The position numbers and the translations under genes were made by a program. The notes below the pieces were generated by a model. That model did no database searches. It saw only the letters and a list, made by a program, of their open reading frames with translations, and was not told the origin of the DNA. Source: Methylomonas methanica (GTDB lineage: Bacteria > Pseudomonadota > Gammaproteobacteria > Methylococcales > Methylomonadaceae). From it: a stretch of 64,000 nt of DNA. How positions within the stretch are numbered: position 1 is the stretch's first letter; each line of letters starts with the position of its first letter. Where the stretch lies: NCBI RefSeq assembly GCF_001644035.1, contig NZ_LUUG01000049.1:1-64000 (forward strand). The letters are read 5' to 3'. This document shows, one piece after another, positions 7,448 to 15,445 of this stretch.

Positions 7448-9556
7448 ATGAAATACCGTAACTACTCACATTATTCGTCTTACTTGCAAACCACCGCGGC
7501 CGAATGCGGCTTGGCCTGTTTGGGCTATGTCGCCGCCTGCCACGGCGCCGAACACACCATGAGCGACTTGCGCGCAAAATACGCAGTTTCACTACGTGGC
7601 TCCACTCTGATGGATTTAGTCGGTATCGGGGCGGCGCTCGGGTTCTCATGCAGACCGCTACGCCTGGAATTGGCGGAACTCGATCAACTCAGTCTCCCTT
7701 GTATTTTGCATTGGCAAATGAGCCATTTTGTGGTGCTTAAAAAAGTGACCCGCGGGCAGGTGCTTATCCATGACCCGGCCAAGGGCGAAAGAGCGCTTTC
7801 TCCGGCCGAAGTCAACAAGCTGTTTACCGGGATGGCGTTGGAGCTGACGCCCTCGCCGGCGTTCGAACGTATCACGCCCAAGCCGCATATTCCCATCGCC
7901 AAACTGGTCGGCAAGATCGAAGGCCTGATACGCAGCTTGACGCAAATAGCGGTATTGGCCGTTGCCATGCAACTATTCGCATTGTTGACGCCGATAGTCG
8001 CGCAATGGATCGTGGACGGCGCGATTGTGTCCGGCGACCGGGACTTCCTGCTGATATTGGCCTTGGCTTATGCGTTGATTGCCGTGATTAAAATCGTCCT
8101 GGAAGCCGTCAGAAGCTGGCTGGCCATCGTGCTGGCGACGCAGTTTAATCTGCAATGGGCCGGTCGCATTATCGGCCATCTGTTAAAGCTGCCCGTGCAT
8201 TGGTTCGAAATGCGGCACACTGGCGATATCGTGTCCCGGTTTCAATCGATGCAAGCTATTCAACAAACGCTGACCGGCAAATTGGTGGAAGTGGTCTTGG
8301 ATGGCGGGTTCGGTTTAATTGTCCTGGCGGTGATGTTGTTGTACAGCCCCATGTTGAGCGCTTTCGCCATCGCCGCCGTATTGGCCTATCTGCTGATCCG
8401 CGTTTTGCCCCATGGCATTTACCACCGATTAACCGATGAAGCATTGGCGCTCGAAGCCAAGGCGCAAAGCCATTTCCTGGAAAGCATTCGGGCCGTTCAC
8501 ACCACAAAGTTGGCGGGCTTGGAAGAGCAGCGCCGGGCGCGCTGGCTGAATTTGTTCGTGACCGGCGTCAATAAACGCATTAGCGCGCAAAAAATGTCAC
8601 TGGGATTTTCGCTTGGCTATAGCGCGGTATTTGCCGCCGAAGCCATCGCCGTGCTGGCGGTCGGCGCGATCATGGTCATGGACAACGCTCTGACCGTCGG
8701 CATGCTGATGGCGTTTATTTCCTACAAGGACGATTTTACCTCGCGGATGCAACGACTAATCGACAACCTGATGTCCATGCGCATGGTCAGCCTGCATGTG
8801 GAGCGTTTAGCGGATATTGTCTTGGCGGAAAAAGAGCCTACCGACGGCTACGCCGCGGACAAAGTCATCAACAGAAAGAATTTCAGCCCCATGATCGAGT
8901 TTAAAAACTTGGGCTTTCGCTACGGCGCGAATATGCCATGGGTATTTCGCAATTTGCATCTGTCCATCCGACCCGGCGAACACATCGCCATCGTCGGCGC
9001 GTCCGGTTGCGGAAAGAGCACCTTGGTCAAACTCTGCTTGGGTCTGCTCGAACCGACCGAGGGCGTCATCGAAATCGACGGCATGCCTTTAAGCCAATTC
9101 GGATTGGCAAATTGGCGCCGGCTGGTGGGGGCGGTGCTGCAGGAAGACCAATTATTCTCCGGGAGCCTTCAGGAAAACATTTCCGGATTCGACTTACAAA
9201 CCAATTTCGAGCTGCTGAAACAAAGCGCTCATCTCGCCGGCATCGACCAGGAAATCGAGGTTCTACCCATGCGTTATCTATCCCAGGTTGGCGACATGGG
9301 CAGCAGTTTCTCCGGCGGGCAAAAGCAACGGCTCATCATTGCGCGGGCGCTCTACAAAGTACCGTCAGTACTGGTCCTGGACGAAGCAACCAGCCACTTG
9401 GATGTCGAAAAAGAGCGGGACGTGAATTTGGCAATCAATTCGTTAAGCATCACCCGCTTAACCATCGCCCATCGACCGGAAACCATAGGCATGGCCGACA
9501 GAGTCGTCTCTCTGGACGCGAGCAGATACAGTGTAAGCAGGGTTGGTAGTTTCTGA
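7448..9556 (+). CDS. C39-peptidase-containing ABC transporter (bacteriocin processing and export)
   Basis: A 702-aa bifunctional exporter that cuts double-glycine leaders and moves the mature peptide across the inner membrane. The N-terminal C39 domain shows Gln14 (oxyanion hole), Cys20 in ECGLAC, His93 in SHFVVL and Asp109 in HDPAKG, so it should be active. A six-helix transmembrane domain follows (about 160-440). The ATPase domain has Walker A GASGCGKST, a Q-loop (VLQEDQLFSGS), signature FSGGQKQR, Walker B VLVLDEATSHLD and the switch His in IAHRPE. An in-frame ATG at 7289 would overlap the M16 gene and adds residues unlike the family; the ATG at 7448 gives the standard C39 start. It pairs with the HlyD protein at 373-1650. 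Confidence 0.93.
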   Translation: MKYRNYSHYSSYLQTTAAECGLACLGYVAACHGAEHTMSDLRAKYAVSLRGSTLMDLVGIGAALGFSCRPLRLELAELDQLSLPCILHWQMSHFVVLKKVTRGQVLIHDPAKGERALSPAEVNKLFTGMALELTPSPAFERITPKPHIPIAKLVGKIEGLIRSLTQIAVLAVAMQLFALLTPIVAQWIVDGAIVSGDRDFLLILALAYALIAVIKIVLEAVRSWLAIVLATQFNLQWAGRIIGHLLKLPVHWFEMRHTGDIVSRFQSMQAIQQTLTGKLVEVVLDGGFGLIVLAVMLLYSPMLSAFAIAAVLAYLLIRVLPHGIYHRLTDEALALEAKAQSHFLESIRAVHTTKLAGLEEQRRARWLNLFVTGVNKRISAQKMSLGFSLGYSAVFAAEAIAVLAVGAIMVMDNALTVGMLMAFISYKDDFTSRMQRLIDNLMSMRMVSLHVERLADIVLAEKEPTDGYAADKVINRKNFSPMIEFKNLGFRYGANMPWVFRNLHLSIRPGEHIAIVGASGCGKSTLVKLCLGLLEPTEGVIEIDGMPLSQFGLANWRRLVGAVLQEDQLFSGSLQENISGFDLQTNFELLKQSAHLAGIDQEIEVLPMRYLSQVGDMGSSFSGGQKQRLIIARALYKVPSVLVLDEATSHLDVEKERDVNLAINSLSITRLTIAHRPETIGMADRVVSLDASRYSVSRVGSF

Positions 9557-9941
9557 AGGCTATTCCGCGGTCCGACTAATTAGACTCGACACATTTTTGC
9601 CAATCTATTTTTCCGCCCGTGCCCTTTTTAGCGATAAATAGCGACATAGGCCAACTAAACAACCACCTGCTTTAGCCCGGAGCTTGTTTAGTTGCACGGT
9701 TTCGACGCCCCGCACCCACGATACTCGGCTGAGCGCGAATATTAGTCATTTGTTCGACAGGGAATGTCCAAACACCTGAAGGTTCGTGCTATTACGCCGG
9801 ACGGCCTTGGCGGGCTTAGGGGTCAACAGGTAAGCAGTTGCAGGCTGCGATAATCGGTTCGGAGATCGCTCAATGATCTACCTAAGCAACTATGGCGACT
9901 GGCAATGTCGCCGGTTTGCTTACTGGATGCGAAGACTTCCG
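9557..9941. other. Intergenic region with an 11-bp perfect inverted repeat
   Basis: No supportable gene. The main feature is a perfect inverted repeat: CAACTAAACAA at 9652-9662 and TTGTTTAGTTG at 9684-9694, with a 21-base loop. No T-tract follows on either side, so it is not a classic intrinsic terminator. It sits downstream of the exporter gene and downstream of the convergent minus-strand gene, and may serve as a weak bidirectional terminator or mark the edge of the peptide island. The rest of the region shows no motif I recognise. Confidence 0.5.
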
Positions 9942-10229
9942 TCAGTCCTTTTTCTTGAAAAAACCGATAGTCAAAAAAGAGTCTGAGATTTCCTTAGTAC
10001 TAGCCCGACCGGTAAGCACACGGTCGATCAGCGTTTTATTAGTTTTAACGTAAAAAGCCACGGCGAGCATTACCGCTACTAATGCTATCCACATCACCAC
10101 CGCGCCTTCGCCTTGAAAACCCCCAACTATTTTCGCGCCGGTATCTGGAAACAGAATTGCCGCCACAAAATACGAGGACAACGTAGCAGAAATCAAGGCG
10201 ATCATGATCGCGCCTGGATGGTATTTCAT
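9942..10229 (-). CDS. Small membrane protein of unknown function (95 aa) in a Fur-linked operon
   Basis: The start is set by GGAGG five bases before the ATG. Two hydrophobic helices are visible (about 5-27 and 42-60: IALISATLSSYFVAAIL and VVMWIALVAVMLAVAFYV), then a basic tail ending FFKKKD. No catalytic or metal-binding motif is evident. It is the last gene of a three-gene minus-strand set whose first gene has a Fur-box-like site upstream, so it is probably iron-regulated and may work with the siderophore receptor operon on the other strand. I do not recognise the family. Confidence 0.6.
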   Translation of the reverse strand: MKYHPGAIMIALISATLSSYFVAAILFPDTGAKIVGGFQGEGAVVMWIALVAVMLAVAFYVKTNKTLIDRVLTGRASTKEISDSFLTIGFFKKKD

Positions 10230-10267
10230 AAAAACCTCCGAGGGATTTTGCGGCTAGTGCAGTTTTG

Positions 10268-10516
10268 CTAATTAAGTCTGGTGCTGGATTTAACAACAGT
10301 AAATCCGGCGCGTTTGCTTTTGTCTTTTTGACCGGCTCTGGCCTGGTGCGCGGCTTCCACCATCGTATCGGCAAAACTCAGGAAATCGCTTACTTCCAGG
10401 CGCAAGGACATGTTCTGCACATGTAAATGCACAACACCGCATTCTCGGCAAATCAAGACTTTACTGAATTCGGTAGCCGCCAGACATTCGTGGATACAAG
10501 GTTTCTTGCTCATCAT
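10268..10516 (-). CDS. Small cysteine-containing protein of unknown function (82 aa)
   Basis: A strong AAGGAG site precedes tandem ATG codons; either could start translation. The protein begins MMSKKPCIHE and carries C7/H9 and a C-x2-C pair (ICRECGVVHLHV), a pattern that could bind one metal ion such as Zn or Fe. The middle (SLRLEVSDFLSFADTM) looks amphipathic and the C-terminus is basic and disordered. It lies 38 bases upstream of the membrane-protein gene at 9942-10229 and 53 bases downstream of the gene at 10570-10782. Regulation by Fur is inferred from the site at 10813-10831. No named family recognised. Confidence 0.6.
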   Translation of the reverse strand: MMSKKPCIHECLAATEFSKVLICRECGVVHLHVQNMSLRLEVSDFLSFADTMVEAAHQARAGQKDKSKRAGFTVVKSSTRLN

Positions 10517-10569
10517 TTTACTCCTTCATAAAACAGCTCAAGCTGTATAAAAAATTCGGTGCTGGCGAC

Positions 10570-10782
10570 TCAATGCCGCTCCGAGTGATGCAGATTTCCA
10601 CCCAATTTCGACATCGCCAGCAATAGGAACATCTTCCAGACTATGCCCTTCGATCTCAAATCCAGACATCTAAAATCGGTGGCATGCAATTCGCCTTTTT
10701 CAACCAGCGTTGCCAACACCTCCGGCGCAATCGCCAACCTGACGGCGGAAGGTTCCTGAAAAAATGCCAACAATTTGTTCAC
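10570..10782 (-). CDS. Small protein of unknown function (70 aa), first gene of a Fur-linked trio
   Basis: The reading frame starts with GTG (MNKLLAFFQE) preceded by AGGATG about ten bases upstream; no ATG is available in frame. The product is mixed charged/hydrophobic (EVLATLVEKGELHATDF, KMFLLLAMSKLGG) without clear membrane helices or catalytic motifs, and ends in HHSERH. It is the gene closest to the Fur-box-like sequence 31 bases upstream and diverges from the Fiu-type receptor operon. The trio at 9942-10782 therefore looks like an iron-starvation operon of unknown role. Confidence 0.55.
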   Translation of the reverse strand: MNKLLAFFQEPSAVRLAIAPEVLATLVEKGELHATDFRCLDLRSKGIVWKMFLLLAMSKLGGNLHHSERH

Positions 10783-10812
10783 GATAAAACATCCTGGATC
10801 GAATTTGATTTA

Positions 10813-10831
10813 AATGATAATTATTCTCATT
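10813..10831. promoter_or_regulatory. Putative Fur box for the minus-strand small-gene operon
   Basis: AATGATAATTATTCTCATT is a near-perfect 9-1-9 inverted repeat (AATGATAAT against AATGAGAAT on the other strand) and matches the Fur consensus built from GATAAT-type hexamers. It lies 31-49 bases upstream of the GTG start at 10782, a normal operator position. Confidence 0.7.
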
Positions 10832-10909
10832 TAAAAAGTAAAGCGCTACTTCTCTTCGGCTATATCGGCAAAACCTAGACTTTGCTTTGCAAAAGCCGTG
10901 ACATGTTCA

Positions 10910-11050
10910 ATGAATACCTATGCCCTAAAACAGCGCATCGTAATTGACGAAATTCCAGTCAATACCCACCCGGCCCCAGACGTTTCTGTATTGGAAACAT
11001 ACTGGCAACAACCTCCGGAGTTGACATTGGCGTCAAAAAAATTAAAATGA
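10910..11050 (+). CDS. Possible 46-aa protein between the two Fur boxes
   Basis: An ATG frame of 46 codons beginning MNTYALKQRI and ending SKKLK with TGA at 11048-11050, overlapping the second Fur box. Its codon choice resembles neighbouring genes, and the composition (DEIPVNTHPAPDVSV, ETYWQQPPEL) is plausible for a small soluble protein. There is no convincing ribosome-binding site, and the frame may be chance in a 440-base divergent regulatory region. Confidence 0.22.
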   Translation: MNTYALKQRIVIDEIPVNTHPAPDVSVLETYWQQPPELTLASKKLK

Positions 11051-11064
11051 GAATCGTTATTATT
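11046..11064. promoter_or_regulatory. Putative Fur box for the siderophore-receptor operon
   Basis: AATGAGAATCGTTATTATT matches the Fur consensus with a well-formed left half (AATGAGAAT, the same half-site as in the box at 10813) and a degenerate right half. It precedes the Fiu-type receptor gene by about 160 bases, which places the promoter well upstream of the start codon. Confidence 0.65.
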
Positions 11065-11224
11065 TGAGAGTCGCCTAATTTCCAGCTGTTTTGGAATCAG
11101 TACATCTCGAATAAAGATCGATTGCCGGCCAACGATATGCCGGCCAGTACACCGAAAATCTTAGCCACCCAGCATTCCCCGCCAGGCAGCCAGCAACGTC
11201 ATTAATGCTTATCAAGGGAATACT

Positions 11225-13414
11225 ATGTCCGCAGACCATTCGACCACCCAAAAAACCTCCACTGCTAAATGGCGTCTTGGGGCCCTATTACCGCTGGGCG
11301 CAGCGCTGAGCGGAGTGGCGTTTGCCGCCGAGCCGCCCGTCGAAACCAATGGCAACGAAGAGCAGGAAGTGGTACTAAAAGACGTCAAGGTCAAAGCCAA
11401 TCGCGATAAAACCACCCGCTTCAAAGCAGAGACCTCCACTACCGGCAGCAAGACTGAAATGGCGTTACGTGACATCCCGCAATCGGTCAGCGTGGTGAAA
11501 AAAGAATTGATCGAATCGCAAAACGCTTTCAATTTGCGCGATGCATTACGCAATGTCAGCGGCCTGACTATCGCCGCCGGCGAAGGCGGCCGTACCGGCG
11601 ACTCGATTACCCTGCGCGGTTTCGCCGCCAGTTCGGATCAATATTTGGACGGCGTCAAGGACAACGGCCAATACAATCGCGATACCTTTTTCATTGAAAA
11701 AGCCGAAGTGCTGAAAGGCGCTTCGTCGATTTTATTTGGCCGTGGTGCCACCGGTGGCGTGATCAATCAAGTTGCGAAAAAGCCGACCGGCAGAACGGGG
11801 ATTAACGGTAGCTTTACTTACGGTCTGTATGACTTCAAACGCACAGCCATCGATGCCGAGACCAAGTATCAAGACCTGTCGGCAAGGTTGAACGTGATGT
11901 ATCAGGATGCCGATTCCTACCGCGACTATAACGTCAGCAACCGCTGGGGGATTGCACCCTCGTTCAAATGGGACATCAGCGCCGATACCGATTTGACCCT
12001 AAACCTGCTGCATCAACAGGAAGAAGGTGTGTTCGACTACGGCGTGCCTATGTATCAAGGCCGGCCTGCCGGGGTACCGATCAACAGCTTCTATGGCTTT
12101 ACCGATAACCGAATGATGGATACCGATGTCAATGTTGCCACCGTAGCGCTGAGCCATCGCTTCAACAGTGATTTTTCGGTAAAAAACACCGTCCGTTACG
12201 GCGATTACGAACGTAAATACCTGACCCATCTTTATTCCGGCGCGGCGGCATACACCGGAGCCGATGCCGGCACTATCGCCCGTTCGCAAGCCTTGCGCCT
12301 GAATACCCAGGAAAACGTCTACAACCAGACCGATTTTGTCTACAAAAAACCCTTGTTCGGCTTTAACAATACCTTGATGTTCGGTAGCGAATTCGGCTGG
12401 GAAGAGTACGATTTCAAGTCGAAAAACTCGACCGGCGTCAGCCGCGTGTCGATATTCAACCCGCGTCTTACCGCTAGCGTCACCGGCTTGGCGTACGACT
12501 TCAGCGGCACGCTGGCCACTGATCGACTGACGCAAGCCCAAACCTACGCCGGCTATGTGTTGGATCAATTCGAGATCAGTCCGGAATGGAAATTATTGGC
12601 CGGCACCCGTTACGACGTGTTCGACGCGCAACAGACCGACCGCATTGGCGCAGCCGATTTCAACAGCAGTGTCGATCAGTGGAGCCCGCGCGGCGGCATC
12701 GTCTGGCAACCCAGCAAGACCCAGTCCTATTATTTCAGTTACGGCAAATCATTTAATCCGTCCGCCGAGAGCCTCAGTTTATCGGCCAATAATGCCAACC
12801 TGCCGCCTGAGCAAAACCACAACTACGAGATCGGCGGTAAATGGGAATTATTGGATGGCAAACTGTCAGCCACTGCCGCTTTGTTCCGACTGGAAAAAAC
12901 CAATGCCCGCACCACCTCGCCGCTCGATGCCAACCTGCAAATCCTGGCCGGAGAGCAAAGTACCGACGGCTTCGAGGCCGGTCTGGCCGGCGAAGTGTTA
13001 CCGAAGTGGGACGTATCGCTGACCTATGCGTATCTTGACGCGAAAATCAACAAATCCACATCAACGGCAACCGGCTCGGTCAGCGGCTTACTGAAATCCT
13101 TTGAAGGCATGACTGCCGTCAACGTGCCTGAACATAGCGGGGTGGCCTGGAGCACCTACCACTTAACCGATAACTGGGAAGTCGGCGGCGGGGTGTATTA
13201 CGCCAGCCACCGGTATGCCGACAGCGTCAACGAAGCCGTACTGCCGGGTTACGCCCGCCTGGACGCGGTGGTGGCTTATCACCAAAAGCATTATGACGTG
13301 CAACTCAACGTATTCAATCTGACCGATACCGTCTATTACGAATCCGGCCAAACCAACTCGGCTTTGCCGGGCATGCCGATATCCGGGCAATTGACGGTGA
13401 GCTTTAAGTATTAA
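11225..13414 (+). CDS. TonB-dependent catecholate-siderophore receptor (Fiu/PiuA type)
   Basis: A 729-aa outer-membrane receptor importing ferric siderophore with energy from TonB. The N-terminus holds a signal peptide (about 1-36, ending GVAFAAE) and a TonB-box-like stretch (EVVLKDVKVKAN). The plug domain (about 75-190) shows DIPQSVSVV, LRDALRNVSGLT and ITLRGF, then VLKGASSILFGRGATGGVINQV. The 22-strand barrel ends in the canonical terminal aromatic (LTVSFKY). The closest family is Fiu/PiuA. It heads an operon with a PepSY protein and a PiuC-type hydroxylase, a known companion set for this receptor class. The Fur box at 11046 implies iron-repressed expression. The exact siderophore cannot be read from sequence. 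Confidence 0.9.
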   Translation: MSADHSTTQKTSTAKWRLGALLPLGAALSGVAFAAEPPVETNGNEEQEVVLKDVKVKANRDKTTRFKAETSTTGSKTEMALRDIPQSVSVVKKELIESQNAFNLRDALRNVSGLTIAAGEGGRTGDSITLRGFAASSDQYLDGVKDNGQYNRDTFFIEKAEVLKGASSILFGRGATGGVINQVAKKPTGRTGINGSFTYGLYDFKRTAIDAETKYQDLSARLNVMYQDADSYRDYNVSNRWGIAPSFKWDISADTDLTLNLLHQQEEGVFDYGVPMYQGRPAGVPINSFYGFTDNRMMDTDVNVATVALSHRFNSDFSVKNTVRYGDYERKYLTHLYSGAAAYTGADAGTIARSQALRLNTQENVYNQTDFVYKKPLFGFNNTLMFGSEFGWEEYDFKSKNSTGVSRVSIFNPRLTASVTGLAYDFSGTLATDRLTQAQTYAGYVLDQFEISPEWKLLAGTRYDVFDAQQTDRIGAADFNSSVDQWSPRGGIVWQPSKTQSYYFSYGKSFNPSAESLSLSANNANLPPEQNHNYEIGGKWELLDGKLSATAALFRLEKTNARTTSPLDANLQILAGEQSTDGFEAGLAGEVLPKWDVSLTYAYLDAKINKSTSTATGSVSGLLKSFEGMTAVNVPEHSGVAWSTYHLTDNWEVGGGVYYASHRYADSVNEAVLPGYARLDAVVAYHQKHYDVQLNVFNLTDTVYYESGQTNSALPGMPISGQLTVSFKY

Positions 13415-13423
13415 CCCTGGGCG

Positions 13424-13480
13424 CCTGAGTTGTTGAACGATATTGACCGGCTTTATCGATCGTCCGTTCAGCAGCTCAGG
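13424..13480 (+). other. Imperfect inverted repeat between receptor and PepSY genes
   Basis: CCTGAGTTGTTGAAC near 13424 pairs with GTTCAGCAGCTCAGG ending at 13480, allowing two G-U pairs, and pairing extends inward to GAT/ATC past a bulge. No T-run follows. It lies in the 135-base gap of the receptor operon and could act as an RNA-stability element or attenuator that lowers expression of the downstream genes relative to the receptor. Confidence 0.45.
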
Positions 13481-13549
13481 CTCCACTTAAGGAAAACCAA
13501 TCTATTACCGTTTGCCAACCCACTAGCCATAGGTTTTGGAAATTAACCC

Positions 13550-14260
13550 ATGAATACCGCTACCGACCCATTACTGACGCCAGCCAGCCGCCCGCCCAAG
13601 AAAACCAACGGCGGCTATCTGTTTTTACCGAAAAACCTATCTCGCAGCGCCTTCCTGAAATGGCTGCGCCGCACCCATGCCTGGTTCGGGCTGTGGGGCG
13701 CGGCACTGGGTTTGCTATTCGGTTTTACCGGCATTTTAATGAATCACCGCGATGTGTTGAAAATCCCAATCGGCCGGATGGAACAAAAAGAAATCCAACT
13801 AGCATTGCCGGACCCGCATCCCACGGACCCGAAAGAGCTGGCCGCCTGGCTGGGCCAAACTTTAGGTGTAGATACGTCCCACGCCAAAATCCGCAAGGAA
13901 CCCGGTAAAACCGTGACTTGGAACAATCAAGCGGTCCAGCAACCGGCATCCTGGCAAATCAACGTCCGCAATCCGCAAAAGATGCTGTCCGCCGACTACT
14001 GGGAAGGCAACGCCTTTGTCACGGTCAAGCAAGGCGAAGCAAACTTGTTGAACACGCTGAACAATCTGCACAAGGGCACCGGCATGGGCGTGGGCTGGGT
14101 GTTGCTGGTTGACACTTTGGCCGGCGGCTTGCTTTTGCTGAGTTTGACCGGCACTTTGCTATGGACCCGGTTGCACGGCAATCGCATTGCAGCCGCTGGC
14201 TTGGGGCTGGGTTCGATGAGTTTGGCCGTGTTTTTTGCCATGCAAGCCATCGCGGATTAG
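13550..14260 (+). CDS. PepSY-associated transmembrane protein (PiuB-like), siderophore operon
   Basis: A 236-aa inner-membrane protein. The segment [28 protein letters not shown] (about 39-66) contains the first helix and conserved His residues of the PepSY-TM family. A periplasmic middle domain (about 70-165) and two C-terminal helices (about 183-205 and 213-233, with the LHKGTGMG lead-in) follow. Such proteins next to Fiu/PiuA receptors are proposed to help release iron from siderophores, perhaps by moving electrons across the inner membrane; the His pairs are compatible with haem or metal binding. It lies downstream of the receptor and is separated from the PiuC gene by four bases, so co-transcription is likely. 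Confidence 0.82.
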   Translation: MNTATDPLLTPASRPPKKTNGGYLFLPKNLSRSAFLKWLRRTHAWFGLWGAALGLLFGFTGILMNHRDVLKIPIGRMEQKEIQLALPDPHPTDPKELAAWLGQTLGVDTSHAKIRKEPGKTVTWNNQAVQQPASWQINVRNPQKMLSADYWEGNAFVTVKQGEANLLNTLNNLHKGTGMGVGWVLLVDTLAGGLLLLSLTGTLLWTRLHGNRIAAAGLGLGSMSLAVFFAMQAIAD

Positions 14261-14264
14261 AGCC

Positions 14265-14948
14265 ATGTTAATCGAAATTCCGGAAGTCCTCTCCCAAGCC
14301 GAGCTGCAAACAGTCCGCGAGCTATTGGCCGATGCCCCTTGGGCGGACGGCCGCATCACCGCCGGCACGCAGTCCGCGCTAGTGAAAAACAATTGGCAAT
14401 TACCGGAGCAAACCGAGCAAAGTCATGCCGCCCGCGCCATCGTGCTGGACGCATTGAATCGCAATCCGCTATTCCTGTCGGCGGCGCTGCCGAAAAAAAT
14501 CTTCCCGCCGCTATTCAATCGTTACGCCGGAGAGCAGAACACTTTCGGTAACCATATCGATAATGCTATCCGCCAATGTCAGATCAGCGGCCAACGGGTG
14601 CGCACCGATTTGTCGGCTACCCTTTTTCTGGCCGACCCGGACAGTTACGAAGGCGGCGAGTTGGTCATCGAAGACACCTACGGCGAACATGCAGTGAAAC
14701 TGGCAGCGGGCGATATGTTGCTGTATCCGGGCTCAAGCCTACACCGGGTGGAACCGGTGACGCGCGGCGCGCGCTTGGCCTCGTTTTTCTGGCTGGAAAG
14801 TATGGTGCGCGAAACCGAACGCCGCCGCCTACTGTTTGAAATGGATATGGCTATCCTGCAATTGCGCAACACCCAGGGCGACAGCGCCCCAACCGTCAAC
14901 CTGACCGGCTGCTATCACAACCTGCTGCGGATGTGGGCGGATGTATGA
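14265..14948 (+). CDS. piuC: PKHD-type Fe(II)/2-oxoglutarate hydroxylase, PiuC/YbiX family
   Basis: A 227-aa enzyme matching the usual PiuC length when started at the ATG at 14265 ([10 protein letters not shown]); an upstream in-frame ATG inside the PepSY gene is unlikely. The Fe ligands appear as H-x-D in GNHIDNA (about residues 96-100) and H in SSLHRVEPV (about 158-162), followed by the 2-oxoglutarate-binding Arg in [11 protein letters not shown]. The C-terminal PKHD_C region ([17 protein letters not shown]) is present. PiuC is encoded beside PiuA/Fiu receptors in many proteobacteria and linked to iron uptake; its substrate is not firmly known. Here it closes the Fur-controlled receptor/PepSY/hydroxylase operon. 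Confidence 0.9.
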   Translation: MLIEIPEVLSQAELQTVRELLADAPWADGRITAGTQSALVKNNWQLPEQTEQSHAARAIVLDALNRNPLFLSAALPKKIFPPLFNRYAGEQNTFGNHIDNAIRQCQISGQRVRTDLSATLFLADPDSYEGGELVIEDTYGEHAVKLAAGDMLLYPGSSLHRVEPVTRGARLASFFWLESMVRETERRRLLFEMDMAILQLRNTQGDSAPTVNLTGCYHNLLRMWADV

Positions 14949-15040
14949 AACCTACCTGATTATTAACTCGGCCCTTGTATTCACAGTGTCGTCATTCACG
15001 CAAAATCGGGAGCCGTTACCGCGTGGCGAATCCAGTATGG

Positions 15041-15070
15041 CACTGGGGCCCCACCTGCGCGGGAGCGACG
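15041..15070. repeat. Dispersed palindromic intergenic repeat, copy A
   Basis: A 30-bp element (CACTGGGGCC to GGGAGCGACG) repeated exactly at 15102-15131. Its reverse complement resembles the widespread intergenic palindrome of the form TCCCGCGnAGGCGGGA found in many proteobacteria. A diverged third copy lies at 17548-17582. Confidence 0.8.
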
Positions 15071-15101
15071 TATTCCCGACGCACTTCGCCTGGCGCCCGG
15101 C

Positions 15102-15131
15102 CACTGGGGCCCCACCTGCGCGGGAGCGACG
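15102..15131. repeat. Dispersed palindromic intergenic repeat, copy B
   Basis: Identical over 30 bp to the element at 15041-15070, with start-to-start spacing of 61 bases. It is directly followed by TATTTAA and the 24-bp motif shared with 18970-18993. Confidence 0.8.
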
Positions 15132-15133
15132 CT

Positions 15134-15157
15134 ATTTAACAGCCGGGTTAATAACAC
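15134..15157. repeat. 24-bp intergenic motif, copy 1
   Basis: ATTTAA..CCGGGTTAATAACAC type motif, 22 of 24 bases identical to 18970-18993 and exact over the last 16. It adjoins repeat copy B, so it may be part of a larger dispersed element. Confidence 0.65.
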
Positions 15158-15445
15158 CTTGCTTCAGATCAAGGTCTTGAGCATCTTAAGCTAGAACGCT
15201 GCTGAAAACTTTAAGCTCGTCCCGCCGTAATCGGGCAAGCGGCCACTCGACTTACCCTCCTCCATTCCTTAGCCTTAAAGCGCGCCCGCCATTCACCGAA
15301 TCTGCGTAATCCGCAGCACAATCAGTCAATAGACTGACCTAAATGCTACAAAAACTTTGTGATAAATCGATGCTGCGCTACATTTGCAACTGAAGAATTA
15401 ACCGAGAGATATCATGTCTCTTGCCTTGCCCCCATTTGCAGCAGA

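Larger units (their letters stand above)
10783..11224. other. Divergent regulatory region between small-gene operon and Fiu-type receptor
   Basis: A 442-base region containing two Fur-box-like sites (10813-10831 and 11046-11064), one near each divergent gene set, and the doubtful short frame at 10910-11050. The receptor start is about 160 bases beyond its Fur box, leaving a long 5' leader (about 11065-11224) in which I see no known riboswitch consensus. Confidence 0.6.
14949..15445. other. Repeat-rich intergenic region before the second TonB receptor
   Basis: About 500 bases without a supportable gene. It contains two identical 30-bp elements (15041-15070 and 15102-15131) and a 24-bp motif (15134-15157) found again at 18970. 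The second half (15181-15445) carries no Fur box or riboswitch consensus that I can see. The receptor start at 15446 is preceded by a weak ribosome site (GCAGA). Confidence 0.6.

Noticed and set aside
9652-9694. Integron attC site
   Set aside because: Arms do not show the RYYYAAC/GTTRRRY core boxes in the needed positions and there is no integrase.
14941-15180. A 79-codon frame after piuC
   Set aside because: It runs through the two 30-bp repeats and has repetitive, non-protein-like composition; it also overlaps the end of piuC.
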